Assembly: GCA_002404095.1 (NCBI GenBank)
Contig: DHJA01000016.1
Span: forward strand, 47,068 to 60,706
Length of the DNA: 13,639 nt
DNA from: Planctomycetaceae bacterium UBA4732
GTDB taxonomy: Bacteria; Planctomycetota; Planctomycetia; Gemmatales; Gemmataceae
Reading direction: 5' to 3'
The translations under genes and the position numbers were made by a program. This document shows positions 7,543 to 13,639 of this stretch, in pieces. Every line of letters starts with the position of its first letter. Within the stretch, counting starts at the first letter, position 1. The notes beneath the pieces are model-generated. The model was not told where the DNA came from, ran no database searches, and saw only the letters and a list, made by a program, of their open reading frames with translations.

Positions 7543-9264
7543 ATGAATTACGACCCCAACAATCCCCTTATCGTTCAGGGCGACCGCTCCGTCCTGGTCG
7601 AGGTGGACAATCCCCGCTACGCCGAAGCCCGTGACGCCCTCGCCCCCTTCGCCGAGCTAGAGAAAAGTCCCGAACACATCCATACCTACCGGTTAACGCA
7701 CTTATCGTTGTGGAACGCCGCCGCCGCTGGCATGGGCGCCGACGCCATGCTGGACGTGCTGCATTCGTACAGCAAGTTCCCTGTGCCCTCCAATCTCGCC
7801 GCCGACATCGCCGAAGTCGTCAGCCGTTACGGTCGCGTCCGCTTGGAACGGATGCCCGACGAAGGCGACGGCTCAACGCCCGCCTTGCGCCTTGTCTGCA
7901 AAGATGCGCCGCTGCTTGAAGAGTTATCGCGGCAGCCAAAGGTGCGCAGCTTCCTCGGCGACCGCCTCGACGCGACCAGCTTTCGCATCGACCCGGCCTT
8001 TCGCGGCGTCGTCAAGCAGGCCCTTCTCACCGTCGGCTATCCGGCCGAGGATGTGGCCGGCTACACCGAAGGGGCCGCCCTGCCGATCCACTTGCGAACG
8101 GTCGCGCGCTCCGGCCTGCCGTTTCACGTCCGCGACTACCAGCGCGAGGCGGGCGACGTCTTTTACGCCGGCGGCGACGCTCGCGGCGGCAGCGGCGTCG
8201 TGGTGCTTCCGTGCGGCGCCGGCAAGACCATCGTCGGCATCGCCGCCATGGCGCTGATGCAGCGCAACACGCTCGTACTCACCACGGGCATCACGGCCGT
8301 CAAGCAATGGCACCGGGAAATCCTCGACAAGACCGATCTGACCGAGGAGCAAGTCTGCGAGTACACCGGCGACACGAAAGAGATTGGCCCGGTGACATTG
8401 GCGACTTATCAGATACTTACTCACCGTAATGACAAGACGGAGGAGTTTCCGCACTTCAAGATATTCGATCAGCGCGATTGGGGTCTCATCATTTATGACG
8501 AGGTACACTTGTTGCCGGCCCCGGTCTTCCGCGTGACCGCGCACATCCAGGCCAGGCGCCGGCTCGGTCTGACGGCGACGCTGGTGCGCGAAGACGGCCG
8601 CGAGGCCGACGTTTTCAGTCTGATCGGGCCGAAGAAGTACGATGTGCCGTGGCGCGAATTGGAGACGCGCGGTTGGATCGCCGAGGCGACGTGCGCCGAG
8701 GTGCGCGTGGCGATGCCGGAGCCTTTGCGGATGGACTACGCCGTCGCGGAATGGCGCGACAAGTACCGCATCGCCAGCGAAAACCCGGCCAAAGACGACA
8801 TGGTGGCGGCCCTCCTGGAACGCTACTCGGACAGCCGGGTGATTATCATCGGGCAATATCTGAAGCAGTTGCGACGGCTTCGCAAGCGCTTCAATCTGCC
8901 GCTCATCATGGGGCAAACGTCCACGGCCGAGCGCGAGGATTTGTATAACAAGTTCCGCCGCGGCGAGGTTCGGCAACTGATCTTATCGAAGGTCGGCAAC
9001 TTCGCCTTGGACCTGCCGGACGCCAACGTGCTGATCCAGGTGTCGGGCACTTTCGGTTCGCGTCAAGAAGAAGCGCAGCGTCTTGGGCGCATCTTGCGAC
9101 CCAAGCCGGGAGGCGAAGTCGCCCACTTCTACACGCTGGTGACGCGCGACACGCGCGAACAGGACTTCGCCCACCATCGGCAGCTGTTCCTGACCGAGCA
9201 GGGATACAGCTACACCATCGCGGACGGCGTGGAATTGACGGAGCAGATGCAAGCGGCGGGATGA
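7543..9264 (+). CDS. XPB/Rad25-type DNA repair helicase
   Basis: A 573-residue superfamily 2 3'-5' DNA helicase of the bacterial XPB group. The N-terminal part has a Helicase_C_3 / XPB-Ssl2 N-terminal-type module (about 8-105; YRLTHLSLWNAAAAGM) and a further module at about 114-170. The motor follows: RDYQREA (197-203), Walker A PCGAGKT (223-229), DEVH box (319-322), TATLVRED (344-351) containing the RED motif typical of XPB, motif IV-like RVIIIGQY (432-439), and motif VI QRLGRILRPK (512-521). All catalytic residues look intact and the length fits mycobacterial-type XPB. The start is the ATG at 7543, where homology begins; an in-frame upstream extension to 7228 reads through the palindromic element and is rejected. 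It heads an operon with the 88-aa and 736-aa genes. Known relatives unwind or translocate on DNA in repair; the bacterial role is not settled. Confidence 0.94.
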   Translation: MNYDPNNPLIVQGDRSVLVEVDNPRYAEARDALAPFAELEKSPEHIHTYRLTHLSLWNAAAAGMGADAMLDVLHSYSKFPVPSNLAADIAEVVSRYGRVRLERMPDEGDGSTPALRLVCKDAPLLEELSRQPKVRSFLGDRLDATSFRIDPAFRGVVKQALLTVGYPAEDVAGYTEGAALPIHLRTVARSGLPFHVRDYQREAGDVFYAGGDARGGSGVVVLPCGAGKTIVGIAAMALMQRNTLVLTTGITAVKQWHREILDKTDLTEEQVCEYTGDTKEIGPVTLATYQILTHRNDKTEEFPHFKIFDQRDWGLIIYDEVHLLPAPVFRVTAHIQARRRLGLTATLVREDGREADVFSLIGPKKYDVPWRELETRGWIAEATCAEVRVAMPEPLRMDYAVAEWRDKYRIASENPAKDDMVAALLERYSDSRVIIIGQYLKQLRRLRKRFNLPLIMGQTSTAEREDLYNKFRRGEVRQLILSKVGNFALDLPDANVLIQVSGTFGSRQEEAQRLGRILRPKPGGEVAHFYTLVTRDTREQDFAHHRQLFLTEQGYSYTIADGVELTEQMQAAG

Positions 9265-9270
9265 TTCAAA

Positions 9271-9348
9271 AGAATATCTCACGCAAAGGCGCAAAGAAAG
9301 ACAGAAAGTATTTGCTTTGCGCCTTTGCGCCTTTGCGTGAGACATTCT
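9271..9348. repeat. palindromic repeat rich in GCAAAGGCGCAAAG
   Basis: Inverted arms 9271-9296 and 9323-9348 match at 25 of 26 positions and contain ACGCAAAGGCGCAAAG; the left of the right arm carries an additional CTTTGCGC unit. It starts 6 nt after the helicase stop and ends 15 nt before the next ATG. This GCAAAGGCGCAAAG motif is familiar as a dispersed palindrome in diverse bacterial genomes and often yields spurious SRKGAK... peptides. It could form a strong hairpin in the operon mRNA. It has no T-tract, so it is not a standard terminator. Confidence 0.85.
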
Positions 9349-9363
9349 TAGAGAAGAGGCGAC

Positions 9364-9630
9364 ATGCTGAACGACTCCCCCCGCCCCGCCGCCGGCGCCC
9401 GGATACCTGTAAAGCTGCACCGGCGTGTTTGTCTGATCCAGACTGAAGACGCCGTGTTGGCCGAGGAACTGCTGGCCCGCAAGAAGCTGGCGCAAGACGT
9501 CGTCGGCCGGCTCACCGAACGCATTCTGCTGGTGCGTCCGGGCCGGGTCGATGCCGTCGTCCAAGAATTGCAACGTATGGGACACACGCCGCAAATCGTC
9601 GCGAAGGAGCCGGGGCGGCGCACGGGCTGA
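9364..9630 (+). CDS. 88-aa protein resembling modules in its two operon neighbours
   Basis: An 88-residue protein between the XPB helicase and its 736-aa partner. I do not know a named family for it. Its core (about 21-75) runs RRVCLIQTEDAVLAEEL, then VVGRLTERILLVRPG, then VVQELQRMGH, an alpha/beta pattern. The same order (beta strand, acidic/Ala helix ending in EL or L, a short hydrophobic strand after RL, a final helix ending in a Gly turn) is seen at 114-170 of the helicase and 680-734 of the 736-aa protein. No membrane segment or catalytic motif. GAAGAGG stands 4 nt before the ATG; the next gene begins 12 nt after the stop, so translational linkage is likely. A role as adaptor for the helicase is an inference from shared sequence pattern and position only. 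Confidence 0.78.
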   Translation: MLNDSPRPAAGARIPVKLHRRVCLIQTEDAVLAEELLARKKLAQDVVGRLTERILLVRPGRVDAVVQELQRMGHTPQIVAKEPGRRTG

Positions 9631-9642
9631 CCGCTCCCCATC

Positions 9643-11853
9643 ATGCCGACCCCCGATTCCGCTTTCTGGTCCGATCTCCTGCGGTCCACGCTGGCGTCTT
9701 ATGACGAAGCTCTGCTGCGCCAGGTCGCGGCCAGTCTTATCAAGCCGCGCAATCAATGGCCCGTCGAGGACTTGATCGAACGCTGCGTCGCCGGCGCCGA
9801 AAACCCGGCCGTCCTCGACCGTCGGCTGGCGGACCTCGACGCCGCGCCGCGGCGCCTGCTCGCTCTGATCGGCCATAGCCGGCAGCCGTCGTGGGATCTC
9901 GGCAATCTGATCGAGATGCTGTTCGCTCTCGGTTCAGAAGACGGCCTTCAACCCGTCTTCGCCCTGCTGAACGCCGGCTTACTCTATCCGCGCCTGCCGG
10001 AGACGGACGGCGGCGGCTCGGTGCGCATCAAGACGTTCGAGCAATGGTTGGCCTTCCCCGGCGCCTCCGGTCTCGCCGTCTTTACGTCGCCGTTGATCGC
10101 GTCGCGCGCCATCGGCGAAGACCTGGGATTGCCGGACCTCTCTCTAGAGGCGAGGGGGGAGGGACGAGGGGCGAGTGAAGAAGACAGCGACAAGCGGAAG
10201 GCCTCTGTTCACACCCCACTCGCCCCTCGTCCCTCGTCCCTCGCCCCTGCGCAAGAATCGGACGGCTTGGAATGGCTGTTGCGCATGTCGGTGTTGTGGC
10301 AGCAGACGAAGGCCACGCCGCTGCGGCGCACCCAGCAGGGTGATTTCTTCAAACGCGATCTGGAAAGGTTGGGACAAGACCCACTCCTCAGCGGGCCGCC
10401 GGCGGATCGCCTGGCGGACGTTCCCGACCTCGGCTTCTTCATCGCCGTCCTGGCCGAGCGCGAGGGCATCCTTCACGAAACCGAAGGAGAGGTCCGCGCC
10501 GGTACGCTGCCGGCCGCATGGGAACTTGGATTGGGGCCGGCCCTGGAATCGTTGTGGTCGCAGCTGCCACGACTACGGGCGTGGAACCCCCTCGACGGCT
10601 GGCGCGGCGGCGAGCCGCCGGCCGGCAATCCGTTTCCATCGGCCTATCTCCTGGCGTTCCTTTTGTTGGCCCGCGCGCCGCAAGACGCCTGGGTCCGTCC
10701 GGCCGCGATCGAGACGTGGTTGAACGAACAGCATCCCTATTGGGCCGACGAATCGAGACGGCCGTCGCGGCGCGGCCCGTGGGTGGAGACCTTTCTTCTG
10801 GGCGTCGCCTACCACTTGCGATTGGTGCAGGCCGTTTGCGATCCGTCCGGGGCTTGGGGAGTACGCTTGTCCCCGGCCGGCCGCTGGTTATTGGGATTGG
10901 CCGAGGCGCCGGCCCTGGAGATCGCCTACACGCAGACTCTCCTCGTCCAGCCGAACCTGGAGATCATCGCTTACCGACAAGGTTTGTCGTCCTCGCTGAT
11001 CGCCAAGCTGACGCGGTTCGCGGCGTGGAAGAACCTTAGCACCGCCTGCACGCTGCAACTGGAACCTGATACCGTCTACCGCGCCCTGGAATCCGGCGAA
11101 ACCTACGAATCCATTCGCCAAGCGCTTGAGCAGCACAGCTCGAAGGTTCTTCCTAACGCGGTACTAGACCTACTGCGCACGTGGTCGAACAAGCGCGATC
11201 GCATCACCGTTTACCCGTCCGCGACGTTGCTGGAGTTCGCCACACCGGAGGATCTTCAGGAAGCGCTGGCGCGCGGCGTACCGGGCGTGCGCATCTCCGA
11301 CCGCATGGCGGTGGTCGCCAACGAAGATGAGATGGAATTCCGCCATTTCCGGCTGAGCGGCACACGCGACTACGCCTTGCCGCCAGATCGCTGCGTCACC
11401 GTCGAAGCCGACGGTGTTACGTTGGCGGTCGATCTGGCCCGTTCCGATTTGTTGCTGGAAACGGAGCTGCCGCGCTTCGCGGAACTGATCGACCGGCCGC
11501 CGACGAACGGCCGACGCCTCTACCGCCTGACGCCGATGTCGCTGGAAGCCGCGCGCACGGGCGGAATGCTGCTCGGAACGCTGGAGGCGTGGTTTCAACA
11601 GCGGGCGGGACAGCCGTTGCCGGCCGCGGCGCGGCTGCTGATGGCGGGCGACCAAATGCCGCCGTCGCACTTCCAGAAGCATTTGGTACTTCACGTTCCG
11701 AACGCGGAGACGGCCGACGGCTTGATGCAATGGCCGGAGACGCGCGAGCTGATCGCGGCCCGTTTGGGTCCGGCGGCGCTGGCGGTGACGGAAGAGAATG
11801 CGGAGGAATTACGTCGGCGATTGAAGGCCGTGGGACTGGGTCTTTTGGAATGA
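9643..11853 (+). CDS. Helicase_C_3-domain partner of XPB
   Basis: A 736-residue protein of the kind encoded next to XPB in other bacteria (for example the Rv0862c neighbour of the mycobacterial XPB gene Rv0861c). It has no Walker A or DExH motif and so is not itself a helicase. Residues 1-420 are a helical region rich in Leu/Trp; 425-545 (TQTLLVQPNLEIIAYRQGLS, then LQLEPDTVYRALESGETYES) are a Helicase_C_3 module. A second copy seems to follow at about 583-670 (VTVEADGVTLAV, YRLTPMSLEAARTGGM), and 680-734 resembles the 88-aa protein. Residues about 168-202 are encoded by an inserted palindrome (10148-10248). No SD; it begins 12 nt after the 88-aa gene and ends 17 nt from the convergent hicA. 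Inferred role: cofactor or DNA-binding scaffold for XPB. Confidence 0.88.
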   Translation: MPTPDSAFWSDLLRSTLASYDEALLRQVAASLIKPRNQWPVEDLIERCVAGAENPAVLDRRLADLDAAPRRLLALIGHSRQPSWDLGNLIEMLFALGSEDGLQPVFALLNAGLLYPRLPETDGGGSVRIKTFEQWLAFPGASGLAVFTSPLIASRAIGEDLGLPDLSLEARGEGRGASEEDSDKRKASVHTPLAPRPSSLAPAQESDGLEWLLRMSVLWQQTKATPLRRTQQGDFFKRDLERLGQDPLLSGPPADRLADVPDLGFFIAVLAEREGILHETEGEVRAGTLPAAWELGLGPALESLWSQLPRLRAWNPLDGWRGGEPPAGNPFPSAYLLAFLLLARAPQDAWVRPAAIETWLNEQHPYWADESRRPSRRGPWVETFLLGVAYHLRLVQAVCDPSGAWGVRLSPAGRWLLGLAEAPALEIAYTQTLLVQPNLEIIAYRQGLSSSLIAKLTRFAAWKNLSTACTLQLEPDTVYRALESGETYESIRQALEQHSSKVLPNAVLDLLRTWSNKRDRITVYPSATLLEFATPEDLQEALARGVPGVRISDRMAVVANEDEMEFRHFRLSGTRDYALPPDRCVTVEADGVTLAVDLARSDLLLETELPRFAELIDRPPTNGRRLYRLTPMSLEAARTGGMLLGTLEAWFQQRAGQPLPAAARLLMAGDQMPPSHFQKHLVLHVPNAETADGLMQWPETRELIAARLGPAALAVTEENAEELRRRLKAVGLGLLE
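10148..10248. repeat. palindromic repeat inserted in frame in a coding region
   Basis: GAGGGACGAGGGGCGAGTG (10159-10177) pairs perfectly over 19 bp with 10217-10235; looser pairing continues outward to about 10148 and 10248. The G-rich then C-rich arms (repeats of CCCTCGT) are unlike the surrounding codons. The element adds about 35 codons to the 736-aa gene without a stop, encoding the low-complexity stretches EARGEGRGASEEDS and APRPSSLAP. This motif is a common style of dispersed palindrome in planctomycetes and other high-GC bacteria, from memory. Confidence 0.8.
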
Positions 11854-11870
11854 CGCCCGGTCCCGTTTCT

Positions 11871-12074
11871 TCACAGGTCGGCCGCGGTCAGGCCGGCTTG
11901 CTTCATGATCCCCAGTTGAGTACCCGTCTTGAGAGTGCGGTTGCCATGAACGGGCACCGGAATGGAGCGAGCGCCCGGCTTCCCATAAACATAATGGCTG
12001 CCGCTGATCCGGATGAGAATCCAACCCTTCCGCTCAAGGGCTTTGCAGAGAGCCTTGCCGGAGACGGTCTTCAC
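11871..12074 (-). CDS. hicA: HicA-family mRNA interferase toxin
   Basis: A 67-residue protein of the HicA/YcfA family, whose dsRBD-like fold cuts mRNA independently of the ribosome. The catalytic His is H27 in GSHYVY, preceded by the typical start (VSGKALCKALERKGW) and followed by VPVHGNRTLKTGT and LGIMKQAGLT. Length and all key positions are normal, so the toxin is probably functional. It follows hicB, overlapping by 4 nt (ATGA), so its translation is coupled to the antitoxin. The order hicB then hicA is the less common of the two found in this family. Its 3' end faces the end of the XPB partner gene with a 17-nt gap and no visible terminator. Confidence 0.93.
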   Translation of the reverse strand: MKTVSGKALCKALERKGWILIRISGSHYVYGKPGARSIPVPVHGNRTLKTGTQLGIMKQAGLTAADL

Positions 12075-12274
12075 AGATCCACCTCTTCGACCAAGCCGCC
12101 TTCTTGGACCGTGCCAGCTTTACCTTCAGGCCCGAGCAAGACGCCTTCCACGGCTTCGTGGAGGTTGGCCAGCAGTTCCTCGCGCGTATCGCCCTCGGTG
12201 ACGCAGCCTAGCGCGGGCACTTCGGCCCAAAAGCCGCCTTCCTCCGCCTTGTGGATGACGATCTGCACCTTCAT
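12071..12274 (-). CDS. hicB: HicB-family antitoxin, short form
   Basis: A 67-residue antitoxin with only the partial RNase H-like domain of HicB (UPF0150): FWAEVPALGCVTEGDTREELLANLHEAVEGVL. It should bind and block HicA. The C-terminal DNA-binding domain (RHH or HTH) found in longer HicB proteins is absent, so autoregulation of the operon by HicB itself is doubtful. GAGAGGG stands about 9 nt upstream of the ATG at 12274, supporting this start. First gene of the pair; a perfect -10 box lies upstream. Confidence 0.92.
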   Translation of the reverse strand: MKVQIVIHKAEEGGFWAEVPALGCVTEGDTREELLANLHEAVEGVLLGPEGKAGTVQEGGLVEEVDL

Positions 12275-12323
12275 GGATTAAACCCTCTCTATGTCTCGTT
12301 GCCTTGCCCACGTGCGTTCATTG

Positions 12324-12329
12324 ATTATA
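12324..12329 (-). promoter_or_regulatory. -10 box of the hicBA promoter
   Basis: TATAAT on the minus strand, 49 nt before the hicB ATG, in the 78-nt gap between divergent genes. The -35 region at 17 nt spacing (CAATCA) is poor. A single perfect -10 in high-GC DNA is suggestive only. Confidence 0.42.
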
Positions 12330-12352
12330 CTTGATGATGGGAGGGCTGATTG

Positions 12353-12607
12353 ATGACACATGTTGAATTGCACGACGCGGCACGGCGTCAACCGTTCATC
12401 CCGTTCCGCGTGATCTTGACCACAGGGGCGACTCATGATGTCCGCCACCCGGACCTCATCATGGTCGGGACTCGGTCAGCGACCATCGGCCTCACCAAGG
12501 ACGAAAACGGCACGGCCTACGACCGAACCACCATCGTGGACCTTCTTCACGTCGTTGGGATCGAAATGATGCCGGTTTCGGCGCCCTCGGCGAATGGGTC
12601 TGCGTGA
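12353..12607 (+). CDS. 84-aa conserved-looking protein, function unknown
   Basis: An 84-residue soluble protein beginning MTHVELHDAARRQPFIPFRV with the stretch TTGATHDVRHPDLIMVG. The pattern RRQPFxPFRVxLxxGxxxxVRHPxxxMVG recurs, in my memory, in many small planctomycete proteins without known function. A GGGAGGG SD stands 7 nt before the ATG at 12353; a TTG one codon earlier is not preferred. No membrane segment or catalytic motif. It is divergent from hicBA and leads directly to the next small gene. Confidence 0.75.
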   Translation: MTHVELHDAARRQPFIPFRVILTTGATHDVRHPDLIMVGTRSATIGLTKDENGTAYDRTTIVDLLHVVGIEMMPVSAPSANGSA

Positions 12608-12648
12608 AATGGAAAGGAAGTCCCGATAGGGATGATCGAGGTCGTGTT

Positions 12649-12855
12649 ATGAGTATTCAAAACAACCATGAATTGGCCGTCACGCGGAAAAAACTTCGGC
12701 TACTTGAGGAGCGTGTGGCAACTCTAAAAGGCCAGTCGGCGGCGGACCCTCACGTCCGCGCGTTGACGCTGCGGTCGCTCAAGAGTTTGGTCAACCAACT
12801 CCGCGAGGAGATTGCCCGCTACACGGCCGGGATGGGCGCGCGATCAACAGGATGA
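12649..12855 (+). CDS. 68-aa coiled-coil-like protein, function unknown
   Basis: A 68-residue protein, starting MSIQNNHELAVTRKKLRLLEERV and continuing as two charged helices (LTLRSLKSLVNQLREEIARY). The N-terminal pattern is one I associate with small planctomycete antitoxin-like or helical accessory proteins, but no family can be named. The start is ATG 12649, where the recognisable pattern begins. An in-frame GTG at 12604 overlaps the upstream stop (GTGA), so an 83-residue form coupled to the upstream gene is possible. It may form an operon with the 84-aa gene. Confidence 0.65.
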   Translation: MSIQNNHELAVTRKKLRLLEERVATLKGQSAADPHVRALTLRSLKSLVNQLREEIARYTAGMGARSTG

Positions 12856-12913
12856 CAGGTTTTCTCCTTTCTGGACAATAGGCCGAGGCGGCGGGCGGAT
12901 GAACCGCGTCGGC

Positions 12914-12929
12914 AACTCAAAGAGTTTTT
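12914..12929 (+). terminator. weak terminator-like hairpin
   Basis: AACTC-AAA-GAGTT followed by TTT, between two convergent genes. The stem is AT-rich and only 5 bp, so it is weak support. Confidence 0.25.
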
Positions 12930-12944
12930 GCGTCTGACTTGGTA

Positions 12945-13529
12945 TTACAGCCGTCCTTGCTGGAGAAGCATCCCGATTCCGTAAGCCAGACGCCGCCACG
13001 CGATAGCTTCTGGAAAACCCACTATAAAAGGCGTCACCTCCGTACCAACCACAAAAGCGAGGTTTGATGCGCCGCGTTGAGCAAGCGCGAGGTAGCAAGA
13101 GGAGGTTGCCAGATAGATGCCCTCCAAGAGTATGGACGGTTCGGCCCCTGGTATAGTTTGAGCCAACAATTCCAACGCGCCTTGGCGTACCCACGTGTAG
13201 GGCACACGGTCGTCTCCGATTCTCGTCGTTTTTAGATCGACTGGGTCGCGTTCTGCTATCCAAGCGGACCCGCCTTCCTGCACCACTAGATCCTCGAACG
13301 ACATCTCCGCTTTGGGCCAAAACCCAATTACTCGACCTGAAAAAGCCCAATACGACACGCGATCTTCCGTAAAGCAGTAGAACTTGTACGAGTCGATGGT
13401 TCCGGCCTCATCGAGTCGGAACGGCCACTCCTCTGAGATCGGCGGCGGATCACGATCAGAGTTGAGGCCAAATTCTCTGAAAAGGTAGTCGTTAACGGCG
13501 AATCGATCAGATTGCGTTACAACATCCAT
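12945..13529 (-). CDS. 194-aa protein, unrecognised
   Basis: A 194-residue protein I do not recognise. It starts MDVVTQSDRFAVNDYLFREFG, has an acidic middle with aromatic clusters (YKFYCF, VSYWAFSG, VIGFWP), and a more hydrophobic C-terminal third (SILLEGIYLATSSCYLALA, FIVGFPEAIAWRRLAYGIGM) that could be amphipathic helix rather than membrane. No signal peptide. The start at 13529 is preferred over one 14 codons upstream because AGGGGG stands 8 nt before it. Its base composition is visibly less GC-rich than the XPB operon, which with the edge hairpin hints at recent acquisition. A toxin-immunity-like or phage-type protein is possible but not shown. Confidence 0.68.
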   Translation of the reverse strand: MDVVTQSDRFAVNDYLFREFGLNSDRDPPPISEEWPFRLDEAGTIDSYKFYCFTEDRVSYWAFSGRVIGFWPKAEMSFEDLVVQEGGSAWIAERDPVDLKTTRIGDDRVPYTWVRQGALELLAQTIPGAEPSILLEGIYLATSSCYLALAQRGASNLAFVVGTEVTPFIVGFPEAIAWRRLAYGIGMLLQQGRL

Positions 13530-13572
13530 CTTCGCCGCCCCCTCTCGCTCGTTATGAACATTGGAAAACAAA

Positions 13573-13614
13573 GAACGGGCGATCTTCTTTCCTCCGAAAG
13601 AAGATCGCCCGTTC
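13573..13614. repeat. perfect 19-bp hairpin at the right edge
   Basis: GAACGGGCGATCTTCTTTC (13573-13591) is followed by loop CTCC and its exact reverse complement (13596-13614). It lies 43 nt upstream of the 194-aa gene. No clear T-tract follows on either strand, so either a terminator for a gene beyond the edge or a dispersed palindrome would fit. Confidence 0.8.
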
Positions 13615-13639
13615 CATCTTAGAGCCTGTGCGAAAAGGG

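Noticed and set aside
7924..8976. 350-codon minus-strand open frame
   Set aside because: Antisense to the helicase motor motifs, with no recognisable domain.
9261..9446. 61-codon plus-strand open frame starting at the helicase stop
   Set aside because: Its first half is the GCAAAGGCGCAAAG palindrome, a known source of spurious SRKGAK peptides, and it overlaps the better-supported 88-aa gene.
8983..9876. 297-codon minus-strand open frame
   Set aside because: It spans the end of XPB, the 9271 palindrome and the 88-aa gene; its SHAKAQRRK stretch comes from the palindrome.

Overview
The window looks like soil or freshwater Planctomycetota DNA, plausibly a Gemmata-like lineage. This is an inference from high GC, several starts without a Shine-Dalgarno, small proteins of a planctomycete style (the 67-aa gene at 6955 and the pair at 12353/12649), and abundant intergenic palindromes. 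No rRNA or marker gene is present to fix the taxon.

Left third, minus strand (101-3955), read from right to left: a Tat-type amidohydrolase-2 protein, the small subunit of an actinobacterial-type group 1h (formerly group 5) [NiFe]-hydrogenase (hhyS), and, 14 nt after hhyS, a PAS-PAS histidine kinase. No large subunit lies in the window. If present, it is beyond the left edge or elsewhere, so the kinase occupies the place where hhyL usually stands.

Middle, plus strand (4046-7158): a 163-bp palindromic element, a good sigma70-like promoter abutting it, a SprT-like HExxH zinc protein, a pentaheme c-type cytochrome lipoprotein with an N-terminal beta-sandwich-like domain, and a 67-aa protein of unknown role.

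Right-centre (7184-11853): a second copy of the palindromic element, then a three-gene operon: an XPB/Rad25-type DNA helicase, an 88-aa protein, and a 736-aa Helicase_C_3-type partner of the kind found next to bacterial XPB. By eye, one roughly 55-residue module recurs in all three proteins and a larger Helicase_C_3-like module recurs in two. Two further palindromic repeats sit inside this operon, one between genes and one inserted in frame within the 736-aa coding region.

Right end (11871-13639): a hicBA toxin-antitoxin pair on the minus strand, two small plus-strand genes of unknown function, an unrecognised 194-aa minus-strand gene, and a perfect 19-bp hairpin near the edge.

The observations most worth following up are the repeated module across the XPB operon, the structurally conserved palindromic element pair, the in-frame palindrome, and the hydrogenase-kinase arrangement.
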